DNA of 64,000 nt from positions 176,270 to 240,269 of the forward strand of contig NZ_JADYWW010000003.1 of the NCBI RefSeq assembly GCF_015864575.1, in the 5' to 3' direction. This stretch comes from Salinibacterium sp. SWN248. Its GTDB lineage: Bacteria > Actinomycetota > Actinomycetes > Actinomycetales > Microbacteriaceae. The translations under genes were made by a program, and so were the position numbers. Numbering within the stretch: position 1 is the stretch's first letter; each line of letters opens with the position of its first letter. A model generated the notes under the pieces. That model was not told where the DNA came from. It saw only the letters and a list, made by a program, of their open reading frames with translations, and searched no databases. This document shows positions 45,554 to 58,854 of this stretch, in pieces.

Positions 45554-46479
45554 GCATGGCTGTTCTCTACGATGCCCCCGGTCCTAAGACCCGGCGCAAT
45601 TCGACAATTGCTTCAGTCATTAGCGCTGTTGCCATTTTGGCTGGTTTGGCGTGGGTATTTTTCACTCTCGCGGCTCCTCGAGTTAACGCAAACGGTGCCG
45701 AGCAGCCGGGCATGTTCGACCAGTCACGACTCGACATTCTGAGTGATCCCGAAGTCTGGGGTGCATTCGGTGGTGGAGTGGTAGACACGCTCCGGATGGC
45801 TGGGGCCGCCGCGATTCTCGCGATCATCGTCGGAATCTTGTTTTCGTTTGGGCGCACCGCCGCATCCAAATGGATCCGAGTGCCCACCTCGATCCTTCTC
45901 GAGCTGTTTCGAGGAATGCCGCTTCTTCTTCTGATTTTGTTCGTCTTCCTCCTCTTCTCCACGGGAAGCTACTGGGCTGGCGTCCTCGGACTTGCGGTCT
46001 ATAACGGTGCGATCATTGGTGAAGCTTTGCGCGCTGGGATCGTCTCGTTGCCCAAGGGGCAACGAGAAGGCGGGCTCTCCGTCGGGCTGACATCGCTTCA
46101 GACTCGCTTCCTTATTGAGTTCCCTCAGGCGTTCCGCCAAATGTTGCCGATTATTCTCGCGCAACTTGTTGTGCTCCTCAAGGACACATCGCTGGCCTAC
46201 GTTGTGGGGTATCCCGAACTCGCGCGAACTATCAAGAATCTCCAGAACTTCTACGGAAGCCGCTACCTGTTCACACTCTTTGCGGTGGGCTTCGTTATCT
46301 ACTTGGTGATGAACCTGACGCTGTCGTACATTGCTCGCTACGCCGCCAAGCGCAGTGGACCGAAGCTCGGCAAGATCACGCCGGAGACTCCTAAGATTCC
46401 CGGCGCCGAAGGTACTCGCGCCATCACAATGCCTCGTGGTGGCCGTAGCTATAGCGACACTGGCAGAGCCCCCGAGTAG
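45550..46479 (+). CDS. amino-acid ABC transporter permease (GluD-like)
   Basis: A 309-aa permease with an N-terminal span (about 20-40), four further spans and the EAA loop (GEALRAGIVSLPKGQREGGLSVGLTSLQTRFLIEFPQA). The C-terminus carries a ~50-residue basic/Pro-rich cytoplasmic tail. ATGA overlap with the preceding permease. This is the last gene of the importer operon. No clear terminator is seen before pheS. Confidence 0.93.
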   Translation: MSMAVLYDAPGPKTRRNSTIASVISAVAILAGLAWVFFTLAAPRVNANGAEQPGMFDQSRLDILSDPEVWGAFGGGVVDTLRMAGAAAILAIIVGILFSFGRTAASKWIRVPTSILLELFRGMPLLLLILFVFLLFSTGSYWAGVLGLAVYNGAIIGEALRAGIVSLPKGQREGGLSVGLTSLQTRFLIEFPQAFRQMLPIILAQLVVLLKDTSLAYVVGYPELARTIKNLQNFYGSRYLFTLFAVGFVIYLVMNLTLSYIARYAAKRSGPKLGKITPETPKIPGAEGTRAITMPRGGRSYSDTGRAPE

Positions 46480-47570
<1,091 letters not shown>

Positions 47571-47571
<1 letters not shown>

Positions 47572-50063
47572 TGAAAATTCCCATGAGTTGGTTGCGGGAA
47601 TTCGTTGAAATCCCCGCAGACGTTACGCACGAGCACGTTCACGCTGCCCTCGTGAAGGTCGGCTTTGAAGAAGAAGACGTCCACGGCTTCGATATCTCCG
47701 GTCCCGTCGTTGTTGGCCAGGTTCTTGAGTTCGTCGGTGAACCCCAGTCCAATGGCAAGACCATCAACTGGTGCCAGGTTGACGTGGGCGAGGCTGAGCC
47801 TCGCGGCATCGTCTGTGGCGCTCACAACTTCGTTGTCGGCGACAAGGTCGTAGTCACCCTTCCTGGTTCGGTCCTTCCTGGCCCGTTCCCGATCGCTGCG
47901 CGCAAGACCTATGGTCACGTCTCCGATGGAATGATCGCGTCCACGCGCGAGCTTGGTCTCGGAGACGAGCACGACGGCATCCTCGTTCTGTCCACGCTAG
48001 GTCTCGACCCCGAGGTCGGCACGAGCGCGATTGAACTGCTCGGCCTTGACGATTTCGCGGTAGAGATCAACGTCACGCCCGACCGCGGTTACGCCATGTC
48101 GCTGCGTGGTGTCGCTCGCGAATACGCTCTCTCGACCGGGGCGACCTTCACTGACCCTGCTGACGCTCCCACGATCACCGCGGCGAGCGGTTTCCCCGTG
48201 GTCATCGCTGATAACGCTCCCATTCGAGGGCGCGACGGCGTACGAGCCTTCGTTACCCGTGTCGTACGGAACGTGGATGTCACCAAGCCAACACCGTCGT
48301 GGATGATTACGCGGTTGACGCTTGCCGGCATCCGCTCGATCTCGCTCACTGTCGACATCACGAATTATGTGATGCTCGAGCTCGGGCAGCCGATTCACGC
48401 GTACGACCTCGACCGCGTAGCCGATGGCCTCACGGTTCGCCGTGCTCAGGCGGGGGAGACCCTCACGACCCTCGACGACAAGTTGCGCACGCTCAATCCC
48501 GAAGACCTGCTCATCACCGATGAGTCCGGCCCCATCGGCTTGGCCGGCGTCATGGGCGGGGCAAGCACTGAAATTACGGATGCCTCCACCAACGTTCTGA
48601 TTGAGGCAGCGAACTTCGAACCGATCTCGATCGCGCGCACGGCTCGTCGTCACAAGCTCGGCAGTGAAGCATCGCGTCGTTTCGAGCGTGGTGTTGACCC
48701 GTTGGTGGCTCCCGCGGCCGCAGCGCGCGTCGTCGAGCTGCTGGTCGAGCTGGGTGGCGGAACTGTCGATGAGCTCGGCAGCGACCTGCTCGCCGACCAT
48801 GCTGCAGATGTCGTTGACCTGCCCGAGGGCTACGCTCAGGGCCTCATCGGTGTGAACTACTCCGCTGATGAGATCACCGATTCGCTTCAGGCAATTGGCG
48901 CTGAAGTCACGGTTACCGACACTGGCTGGAGCGTGACCCCTCCGAGTTGGCGTCCCGACCTCGGTGATAAGACCACGCTCGTCGAAGAAGTTGCCCGCAT
49001 CGTGGGCTACGACCGTATTCCGGCTGTCCTGCCGGTAGCCCCTCCGGGCCGCGGGCTCACTCGCGCTCAGCGCCTGCGTCGCACCGTCTCTAACAGCCTC
49101 GCGGCATCCGGCCTCACCGAGGTGTTGGCTTACCCGTTCATTTCCCAGCACTCGAACGATCTCTTTGGCTCGCCGGAGGTCGGGGGAGCGACCACGATCA
49201 AGCTCGCGAACGCCTTGGACCCGGATGCCGCAACCCTGCGCCGTTCGTTGCTACCGGGCCTCGCGGCGATCGCGCACCGCAATGTCTCTCGCGGGCTCAC
49301 GGACCTTGCTCTCTTCGAGGTCGGAACAGTGTTCCTGCCCGAAGCGGGCCACCGTTACGGAAGCACCTCGTTGCCGCTCGGCTATGAGCTGCCCAGCGAC
49401 GCCGCTCTCGCCGAACTGCGCGCGAGCATCCCCGAACAGCCCTGGCACGTTGCCGCGCTGTTCCTCGGTGACGCCGTTACGCGCCAGCCGGGCCAGCAGC
49501 CACTCTCTCGCGGGCTTGCGGATGCTCTCGCCACGGTTCAGCAGCTGGCGGCAACTCTCTCGGTCGACATCAACGTCGTGACGGGGAGCCATCAGGCGAT
49601 GCACCCCGGTCGCACCGCCGAGCTTCGCGTGGGCGACCACACGGTCGGCTATGCCGGCGAATTGCTCCCTGCTTTGGCTCTTGAACTTGATTTGCCGCGC
49701 GTTGTTGCGGTGCTTGAGCTCGACCTCACCGTGCTGATCGCGAGTGCTGCTGAAGATATCGCCGCGACGCCGATCGTCTCCTACCCGGCCGCTACGCAAG
49801 ACCTGTCTCTCGTAGTGCCGGTGGCGGTTCAGGCTGGCGAGTTGTTGGCCATCATTCGCGAGGGTGCAGGCGAACTTTTGGAGAACGTGCGGCTTGTCGA
49901 TGACTACCGTGGCACCGGCATCCCGGAGTCGCACAAGTCGCTGACCTTTGCGCTGAGGTTCCGCGCCAATGACCGCACGCTCACGCAGGCAGAAGCGACC
50001 GACGCAAAGAACGCCGCGGTTGCGCTTGCCGGCGAACTCGTAGCCGCTGAGCTGCGCGAGTAA
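47571..50063 (+). CDS. pheT: phenylalanine--tRNA ligase beta subunit
   Basis: An 830-aa subunit. Order: N-terminal B1, tRNA-binding EMAP-like domain (VVGQVLEFVGEPQSNGKTINWCQVDVG), B3/B4 editing domain (about 215-385), B5 DNA-binding-like domain, the catalytic-like B6/B7 domain, and a C-terminal ferredoxin-fold anticodon-binding domain (about 735-830, starting YPAATQDLSLVVP). Full length for the family. Translationally coupled to pheS; a terminator follows. Confidence 0.96.
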
Positions 50064-50077
50064 CCGCCAGTTACGGC

Positions 50078-50116
50078 GAAAGCCGGTTGCCACTCACTGA
50101 GTAGCAACCGGCTTTC
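50078..50116 (+). terminator. pheST terminator
   Basis: Perfect 13-bp arms GAAAGCCGGTTGC and GCAACCGGCTTTC with a 13-nt loop, 15 nt after the pheT stop. Confidence 0.88.
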
Positions 50117-50165
50117 TGCGTTTGTCGATTAGCCTGCCGTGCGCTCTGGGCACTACTCTATAAAT

Positions 50166-50258
50166 GTGACCGACTCCCGCACTTGCAGCCAGCGATTCTC
50201 GCTGAGCTTTGTGGTGCCGTCTTCGCCGGTTCTCCGCGGGGCTGACGAGCGACGATAG
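50166..50258 (+). CDS. candidate 30-aa leader peptide of the arginine operon
   Basis: GTG 50166 opens a 30-codon frame closing at TAG 50256-50258, 84 nt before argC. A TACTCT box (50154-50159) lies exactly 6 nt before the GTG, the same spacing as for clear leaderless genes in this window. The peptide has Arg at positions 5, 10, 24, 29 and 30 and ends ADERR-stop, with the last two codons CGA CGA. The end of the frame lies within alternative hairpins (see findings). This looks like an attenuator leader peptide sensing charged tRNA-Arg. It is a prediction from sequence only and could be chance. Confidence 0.45.
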   Translation: MTDSRTCSQRFSLSFVVPSSPVLRGADERR

Positions 50259-50342
50259 GCGGAGTTTCGCCACAACCCACGAGGTCGTGTGTGATTCGCC
50301 GCCGCAAGTGTTCTCGATTCCGAACCCACTGAAGGTAATTCC

Positions 50343-51389
50343 ATGTCAATTTCGGTCGCTGTGGCCGGTGCCAGCGGTTATGCCGGTGGCGAGCTTCTTC
50401 GCCTGCTGTCCACCCATCCTGAGTTCGATGTCACGACAGTGACCGCGTTTAGTAACGCCGGTCAGCGTCTCATCGATGTACAACCGCACTTGCGGTCTCT
50501 CGCACACCTTGTTTTCCAGCCGACGGAGCCCGAAGTGCTCGCCGGCCACGATGTTGTTTTCTTTGCTCTGCCACACGGCAAGTCGGGAGCGTTGACGGCT
50601 GAGCTCAGCCCCGACACTCTCGTCGTTGACTGTGGGGCCGATCACCGCCTGACCAGTGAAGACGACTGGGCTGCGTTCTACGGCGGCGAGTTCTACGGTG
50701 CCTGGGACTACGGAATGCCCGAACTGCTGCATGCCACCGGGGGAACGCAACGTCAAGTCCTCGCCGGTTCGAAGCGTATTGCGGTGCCCGGGTGCAATGT
50801 GACAGCCATCACGCTGGGATTAGCTCCCGGCATCCGTTCCTCGTTGATCGAAGCAGAAGACATTGTGGCCGTTCTTGCGGTTGGACCGTCGGGGGCGGGC
50901 AAGAGCCTCAAGGTGAACCTCCTGGCGAGCGAAATGATGGGTTCAGCTTCGGCATATGCCGTTGGTGGCACTCATCGGCATACTCCCGAGATCGTGCAGA
51001 ACTTGAAGGTCGCTGGCGCTGCATCGGTAACAGTCTCGTTCACTCCAGTTCTCGTGCCCATGTCACGCGGCATCTTGGCGACCTCCACCGCGAAGCTCGC
51101 CGACGGGGTCACCGCAGCTCAGATTCGGGAAGCGTGGGAAACCGCGTATGCCGACGAGCCGTTCATTCATGTCCTCCCCGAAGGCCAGTTCCCGCGCACC
51201 GCTGATACGTTGGGCGCGAACACGGCCCTGATCGGGCTCGCGGTTGATGAAGCTGCTCGCCGCGTAGTTGTCGTCAGCGCAATCGACAATCTTGTTAAGG
51301 GCACCGCAGGCGCCGCCATTCAATCGACAAATATTGCGCTGGGCCTTGAGGAAACCCTCGGTCTGGCGCTGGACGGAGTAGCACCATGA
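50343..51389 (+). CDS. argC: N-acetyl-gamma-glutamyl-phosphate reductase
   Basis: This 348-aa NADPH-dependent enzyme performs the third step of arginine synthesis. Nucleotide motif [17 protein letters not shown] is at the N-terminus; the catalytic cysteine is in [17 protein letters not shown] (about residue 150), and the family HRHTPEI segment lies near 210. GAAGG lies about 7 nt before the ATG. It has a 177-nt leader if transcription starts at the box before the leader peptide. It is the first gene of argC-J-B-D-F, and its stop overlaps argJ by 4 nt. Confidence 0.97.
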   Translation: MSISVAVAGASGYAGGELLRLLSTHPEFDVTTVTAFSNAGQRLIDVQPHLRSLAHLVFQPTEPEVLAGHDVVFFALPHGKSGALTAELSPDTLVVDCGADHRLTSEDDWAAFYGGEFYGAWDYGMPELLHATGGTQRQVLAGSKRIAVPGCNVTAITLGLAPGIRSSLIEAEDIVAVLAVGPSGAGKSLKVNLLASEMMGSASAYAVGGTHRHTPEIVQNLKVAGAASVTVSFTPVLVPMSRGILATSTAKLADGVTAAQIREAWETAYADEPFIHVLPEGQFPRTADTLGANTALIGLAVDEAARRVVVVSAIDNLVKGTAGAAIQSTNIALGLEETLGLALDGVAP

Positions 51390-52537
51390 GCGTCACATCA
51401 GCCGCAGGATTCGAAGCAGCCGGAGTCGAAGCAGGTCTCAAGGCGAGCGGTGGCCTCGACGTCGCCCTCGTCGTCAACCGTGGGCCACGCTTCGATGCAG
51501 CCGCCGTGTTCACGAGCAATCGTGCGCAGGCTCATCCCATCATCTGGTCCAAGCAGGTCATCGACGATGGCGTTGCCACGGCGATCGCCCTCAACTCGGG
51601 CGGAGCCAACTGCTTCACGGGCCCGCAGGGTTTTCAGGTAACGCACGCCACGGCAGAGCATGTTGCTGAAGCGCTCGGGTCATCAGCTGGCGACATCCTC
51701 GTCTGTTCGACCGGTCTTATCGGCGAACCGCTTCCGCAAGACAAAGTTCTTGCCGGGATGTCGGCCGCGGTCAGTGCGCTCAGTGACGACGGCGGTACCG
51801 ACGCTTCGCTCGCGATCATGACCACTGACAGCAAGCCCAAAACTGCTGTCGCGACCGGCACCGGCTACACCGTCGGCGGCATGGCCAAAGGGGCAGGGAT
51901 GCTCGCGCCAGGCCTCGCGACAATGCTCGTGGTCATCACCACTGACGCCGCTGTCGCCTCCGCCGACCTCGACGCAGCACTGCGAGAAGCCACTCGCGTC
52001 AGTTTTGACCGTCTCGACTCAGACGGCTGCATGTCGACCAACGACCAAGTAACGCTGATGGCGTCCGGTGCCTCGGGCGTGACTCCGGATGCTGCCGAGT
52101 TTGCCGCGCTTGTCACGAGCGTCTGCAGCGATCTGGCCGAACAGCTGCAGGGCGATGCTGAGGGCGCAAGCCACGACATCCGCATCGAAGTTGTGGGCGC
52201 GCTCAGTGAAGACGAAGCTGTTGTGGTCGGCCGTTCAGTTGCTCGCAATAATCTCTTCAAGGCCGCGATCTTCGGCAACGATCCCAACTGGGGCCGGGTG
52301 CTGGCCGCGATCGGAACCACGGATGCTGCCTTCGACCCCTATGCGGTCGATGTGTCGATGAACGGTGTGCGGGTGTGCCACGCGGGCGCCCCCGATCGTT
52401 CACGTGACGAGGTAGATCTCACGGGCCGTGCTGTGCACGTGCTGATCGATCTCGCGACGGGTGATGCCGAAGCGACCATCCTGACCAACGACCTCACGCA
52501 CGATTACGTGCATGAGAATAGCGCGTACTCCAGCTGA
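51386..52537 (+). CDS. argJ: glutamate N-acetyltransferase / amino-acid acetyltransferase
   Basis: A 383-aa ArgJ that recycles the acetyl group from acetylornithine to glutamate. It self-cleaves before the Thr of [14 protein letters not shown] (Thr about residue 182), which becomes the nucleophile of the beta chain. The oxyanion-forming Thr-Thr-Asp in [11 protein letters not shown] is present. Whether it also uses acetyl-CoA (bifunctional form) cannot be read from the sequence. ATGA overlap with argC, one-base overlap with argB. Confidence 0.96.
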   Translation: MSVTSAAGFEAAGVEAGLKASGGLDVALVVNRGPRFDAAAVFTSNRAQAHPIIWSKQVIDDGVATAIALNSGGANCFTGPQGFQVTHATAEHVAEALGSSAGDILVCSTGLIGEPLPQDKVLAGMSAAVSALSDDGGTDASLAIMTTDSKPKTAVATGTGYTVGGMAKGAGMLAPGLATMLVVITTDAAVASADLDAALREATRVSFDRLDSDGCMSTNDQVTLMASGASGVTPDAAEFAALVTSVCSDLAEQLQGDAEGASHDIRIEVVGALSEDEAVVVGRSVARNNLFKAAIFGNDPNWGRVLAAIGTTDAAFDPYAVDVSMNGVRVCHAGAPDRSRDEVDLTGRAVHVLIDLATGDAEATILTNDLTHDYVHENSAYSS

Positions 52538-53451
52538 TGCCGGCTTTTACCCACGGCGTTGAACACGAGCAGGCCATGACCAAGGCGGGAGTGCTTATTG
52601 AGGCACTTCCGTGGTTGAAGCGTTTTCGCAACCGCATCATTGTGGTGAAGTTTGGCGGCAACGCCATGATCAACGACGAACTCAAGCGTGCCTTTGTGCA
52701 AGACATGGTTTATTTGCGTCTTGCTGGTGTTCGCCCCGTGATTGTTCACGGCGGCGGCCCCCAGATCACCAAGGAACTCAAGATTCGCGGTATCGAGTCG
52801 GAGTTCCGTGCTGGTTACCGCGTGACGACCGAAGAGTCCATTGACGTGGTGCGGGATGTTCTCACCGACCAGGTGGGTGCAGAACTCGTTGATCTCATCA
52901 ACGAGCACGGAGATCTTGCCAACGGTATTGCCGGTCATGAGCACTCTCTGTTCATCGGTGAGCGCATGATCAAGGAAATCGAAGGCAAACGCGTTGATCT
53001 CGGACTCGTCGGTAACGTCACTGAGGTTGATCCTCAGCGCGTGCTCGACGTGCTGGCGAGTGACAACATCCCTGTTGTCTCCACGCTGGCTCAAGAAGCA
53101 GGCGAGATCGCCGATGACGCTTCGGGTTTGCTCAATGTGAACGCTGACTCTGCAGCGGCGGCGTTGGCGATTGCGCTCGACGCTGCCAAGCTCGTCATCC
53201 TCACGGATGTTGCTGGCTTGTACAGCGATTGGCCCAACCGCGAGTCGCTCGTCTCGATCATCAACACTGACGAGCTGCGTGAGCTGCTGCCGAGCCTCGA
53301 ATCGGGCATGATCCCGAAGATGACCGCCTGCCTCGAAGCGGTGGATGCCGGAGTTCCGAAGGCCGCCATCATCGATGGTCGTGCCCCGCACTCGATCCTG
53401 CTCGAAGTATTCACGCAAGATGGAATTGGCACCGAGGTGGTACCCGCATGA
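52537..53451 (+). CDS. argB: acetylglutamate kinase
   Basis: This 304-aa amino-acid kinase has KFGGNAM (about residues 37-43), the glycine-rich VIVHGGGPQIT, and the ATP-site region VNADSAAAALAIALDAAKLVILTDVAGLY. An N-terminal helix (HEQAMTKAGVLIEALPWLKRF) of the kind that forms the hexameric, arginine-inhibited class is present, so feedback control by arginine is likely. ATG overlaps the argJ stop; argD overlaps by 4 nt. Confidence 0.96.
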   Translation: MPAFTHGVEHEQAMTKAGVLIEALPWLKRFRNRIIVVKFGGNAMINDELKRAFVQDMVYLRLAGVRPVIVHGGGPQITKELKIRGIESEFRAGYRVTTEESIDVVRDVLTDQVGAELVDLINEHGDLANGIAGHEHSLFIGERMIKEIEGKRVDLGLVGNVTEVDPQRVLDVLASDNIPVVSTLAQEAGEIADDASGLLNVNADSAAAALAIALDAAKLVILTDVAGLYSDWPNRESLVSIINTDELRELLPSLESGMIPKMTACLEAVDAGVPKAAIIDGRAPHSILLEVFTQDGIGTEVVPA

Positions 53452-54635
53452 CCTGGAAAGATGACTACGCCCATCGCATTATGAACACGTTCGGTGTGCC
53501 GAAGGTGGAGCTCGTGCGCGGTGAAGGCTGCACCGTCTTCGACTCTGATGGCAAGCGCTACCTCGACTTCCTCGGCGGTATCGCCGTGAACTCCCTCGGC
53601 CACAATCACCCGGCCGTCGTGAGTGCGCTCACGAACCAAGCCAACCTTCTTCACGTCTCGAACTTCTTCGCGACCGAACCGCAATTGGCACTCGCCGAAC
53701 GTCTCCTTCGCATTTCCGGGGCGGGCGACGAAGGGCGCGTCTTCTTCGCTAACTCGGGCACTGAAGCAAACGAGGCAGCTGTTAAGTTGGCGCGGCGCAC
53801 TGGTCGGCCCCGCATCCTCTCGTTGAACGACTCGTTCCACGGTCGCTCGATCGGCGCGCTGTCGATCACGGGCAAGACTGCGCTTCGCGAACCCTTCGAG
53901 CCACTGATGCCTAACGTTGATTTCATCGACACCACCATCGAGGCGCTCGCCGCAGCGATCGGGCCGGATGTCGCAGCACTCTTCGTGGAGCCCATCAAGG
54001 GTGAAGCCGGCGTGCAACCGTTGCCCGAGGGCTACCTCGAAGCAGCGCGAGAACTCACCACCCAACACGGTGTGCTGCTTATCGTCGACGAGATTCAGAC
54101 CGGGGCCGGACGCACGGGAGACTGGTTTGGCTTCCAAGAGAGCGGCATTGTTCCTGACGCGATCACGCTCGCGAAGGGGATTGGCGGGGGAGTGCCGATT
54201 GGTGCTCTCGTGACCTTCGGGGCGGCATCCGCGCTCCTGCAGCCGGGTCAGCATGGCACCACTTTTGGCGGAAACCCGCTCGTGTGTGCCGTGAGCAACG
54301 CCGTGCTTGAGCACATCGAGAATGCTGATCTCGTCGCCAACGCTGCCGCGCGAGGCGCCGAGCTGCGCTCGGCTATCGACGCGATCGGCTCACCGCTGGT
54401 GAGTGAGTTGCGCGGTCGCGGTCTCCTGATCGGTATTGGGCTTTCGCAGCCCGTCGCTCAGCATGTAGTGGCTGTGGCACTCGATCACGGGCTGATCGTC
54501 AACGCCCCCAACGAGTCGACAGTCCGACTCGCTCCGCCCCTCATTGTTGGCGATGCCGAAATCGCCGAATTCATTGACACGTTTAGCACGGTGCTGAACG
54601 AAGTAACCAACACAGCATCTACGGAGGCATCATGA
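53448..54635 (+). CDS. argD: acetylornithine aminotransferase
   Basis: This 395-aa class III PLP aminotransferase has NSGTEANEAAVKLAR, the LSLNDSFHGRSIGALSITG segment, VDEIQTGAGRTG, and the PLP lysine in ITLAKGIGGGVPIGA (about residue 245). It converts N-acetylglutamate semialdehyde to acetylornithine. Overlaps both neighbours by 4 nt (ATGA), so the run argC-J-B-D-F is tightly coupled. Confidence 0.96.
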   Translation: MTWKDDYAHRIMNTFGVPKVELVRGEGCTVFDSDGKRYLDFLGGIAVNSLGHNHPAVVSALTNQANLLHVSNFFATEPQLALAERLLRISGAGDEGRVFFANSGTEANEAAVKLARRTGRPRILSLNDSFHGRSIGALSITGKTALREPFEPLMPNVDFIDTTIEALAAAIGPDVAALFVEPIKGEAGVQPLPEGYLEAARELTTQHGVLLIVDEIQTGAGRTGDWFGFQESGIVPDAITLAKGIGGGVPIGALVTFGAASALLQPGQHGTTFGGNPLVCAVSNAVLEHIENADLVANAAARGAELRSAIDAIGSPLVSELRGRGLLIGIGLSQPVAQHVVAVALDHGLIVNAPNESTVRLAPPLIVGDAEIAEFIDTFSTVLNEVTNTASTEAS

Positions 54636-55558
54636 CCAGGCATTTTCTTCGTGACGATGACCTCAGCCCGGCTGAGCAACTCGAAATTCTCGATCTCGCC
54701 GAAAAAGTAAAAGCCGATCGTTGGGGGCGCAAGCCGCTAGCGGGTCCGCAGACCGTTGCTGTGATCTTCGACAAGTCATCGACCCGCACGCGGGTGTCGT
54801 TCGCCGTCGGTATTGCCGACCTTGGTGGTTCGCCGCTCATCATCTCGACTGCCAACAGTCAGCTCGGCGGTAAGGAGACAGCCTCAGACACGGCTCGTGT
54901 TCTTGAGCGTCAGGTCGCCGCTATTGTCTGGCGCACCTATGGCCAAGAGGGACTCATCGAGATGGCGCACGGAACCCAGGTTCCCGTGATCAACGCTCTC
55001 AGCGACGAGTTCCACCCGTGCCAGTTGCTCGCTGACTTGCTCACCATCCGGGAACACAAGGGTGAGCTCAAGGGCTTGACCGTCACGTTCCTCGGTGATG
55101 GTGCGGACAACATGGTGCACTCCTACCTGCTCGCTGGCGCCACCGCGGGAATGCACGTGCGCATCGCGTGCCCCGAAGATTACCTACCGTTGGCGGATGT
55201 CGTCGCTGACGCGGAGAAGATTGCGGCATCCACGGGTGGCTCGATTTCAATTCTCACCGACGCGGCTGAAGCCGTGACGGGTGCGGATGTTGTTGTCACC
55301 GACACGTGGGTGTCGATGGGTAAAGAAGATGAGAAGGCCGCTCGCGTGGCTTCTCTTGGTGCATACAAGGTCGACACTGCGCTGATGGCGCTAGCTAAGC
55401 CGGACGCGATTTTCTTGCACTGCTTGCCTGCTGACCGCGGGTATGAGGTTGAGGCCGACGTGATCGACGGTCCGCAAAGTGTCATCTGGGATGAGGCAGA
55501 GAACCGCCTGCACGCCCAGAAGGCACTCATGATTTGGTTGCTCGAACAGGCTGCCTAG
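54632..55558 (+). CDS. argF: ornithine carbamoyltransferase
   Basis: This 308-aa carbamoyltransferase makes citrulline. The carbamoyl-phosphate motif SSTRTRVSF (about residues 50-58), the HPCQLLAD segment and the ornithine-site FLHCLPADRGYEV (about 268-280) are all present. It is the last gene of the first arginine unit. A small hairpin follows, and argR, found between argF and argG in many actinobacteria, is absent. Confidence 0.97.
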   Translation: MTRHFLRDDDLSPAEQLEILDLAEKVKADRWGRKPLAGPQTVAVIFDKSSTRTRVSFAVGIADLGGSPLIISTANSQLGGKETASDTARVLERQVAAIVWRTYGQEGLIEMAHGTQVPVINALSDEFHPCQLLADLLTIREHKGELKGLTVTFLGDGADNMVHSYLLAGATAGMHVRIACPEDYLPLADVVADAEKIAASTGGSISILTDAAEAVTGADVVVTDTWVSMGKEDEKAARVASLGAYKVDTALMALAKPDAIFLHCLPADRGYEVEADVIDGPQSVIWDEAENRLHAQKALMIWLLEQAA

Positions 55559-55563
55559 TTTTT

Positions 55564-55580
55564 GGCGGCATGAAGCCGCC
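55564..55580 (+). terminator. small hairpin after argF
   Basis: GGCGGC-atgaa-GCCGCC, 5 nt after the argF stop; six GC pairs, no U-tract, probably partial termination. Confidence 0.5.
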
Positions 55581-55592
55581 GTTGTAGTTCCC

Positions 55593-55616
55593 TAAACTGA
55601 TTCACGACGTCAAGGA
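55593..55616 (+). promoter_or_regulatory. argG -10 box and ribosome site
   Basis: TAAACT at 55593-55598 and AAGGAG at 55612-55616, 9 nt before the argG ATG. In contrast to many genes here, argG seems to have a short leader with a Shine-Dalgarno site, so argGH has its own promoter. Confidence 0.5.
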
Positions 55617-55625
55617 GAAAAACAT

Positions 55626-58264
<2,639 letters not shown>

Positions 58265-58266
58265 AC

Positions 58267-58854
58267 GTGTTCGAACTGCTCAGCAGGCCGGCGACTGAGG
58301 TTGCTCCGCTCTTGCTGGGTGCTGTCGTGCGCGTCGGTGAGGTCGCGGTGCGGCTCACCGAGGTCGAGGCGTACATGGGCGAAGTGGATCCTGGTTCTCA
58401 CGCTTTTCGAGGGCCGGGCAAGCGCAATGCCGTCATGTACGGCCCGCCCGGCCATCTCTACACCTACTTCACCTACGGGATGCACACGTGCGCGAATGTG
58501 GTGTGCATGCCTGAGGGCGTCGCCTCAGGAATCCTTTTACGTGCTGGCGAAGTGATCGAGGGGATGGATGTCGCGGCCGAACGTCGCGCAACATCCAAGA
58601 AACCGGCTGACCTCGCTATGGGGCCAGCACGACTCGCGGTGGCTCTGGGCATTCGGCTGGATGACGCCGGCACCAACCTAGAGTCGGGTCGCGTCCGTCT
58701 GGAACTGCCGCAGTCGCAGTCTCCGTTTAGCGCTGGTCCGCGCACGGGCGTCGCGGGCGATGGCGGCACCGACGAGTATCCGTGGCGCTTCTGGATTCCG
58801 GGGGAGCCGAGCGTCTCCCCGTATCGTGCTGCGGTGAAACGTAAGCGCAGCTAA
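58267..58854 (+). CDS. DNA-3-methyladenine glycosylase (AAG/MPG family)
   Basis: This 195-aa base-excision enzyme of the mammalian-type alkyladenine glycosylase fold has the family blocks LTEVEAYMGEVDPGSHAFRG with the catalytic Glu, GHLYTYFTYGMHTCANVV, SGILLRAGEVIEG and AMGPARLAVALGI. GTG start 2 nt after argH. Its stop overlaps the DUF817 start by one base. The actual substrate range is untested. Confidence 0.93.
   Translation: MFELLSRPATEVAPLLLGAVVRVGEVAVRLTEVEAYMGEVDPGSHAFRGPGKRNAVMYGPPGHLYTYFTYGMHTCANVVCMPEGVASGILLRAGEVIEGMDVAAERRATSKKPADLAMGPARLAVALGIRLDDAGTNLESGRVRLELPQSQSPFSAGPRTGVAGDGGTDEYPWRFWIPGEPSVSPYRAAVKRKRS

Noticed and set aside
50278..50289. CACGA-gg-TCGTG as the arg attenuator terminator
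   Set aside because: The 2-nt loop is too small and no U-tract follows; it may be part of a larger structure but is not a terminator by itself.
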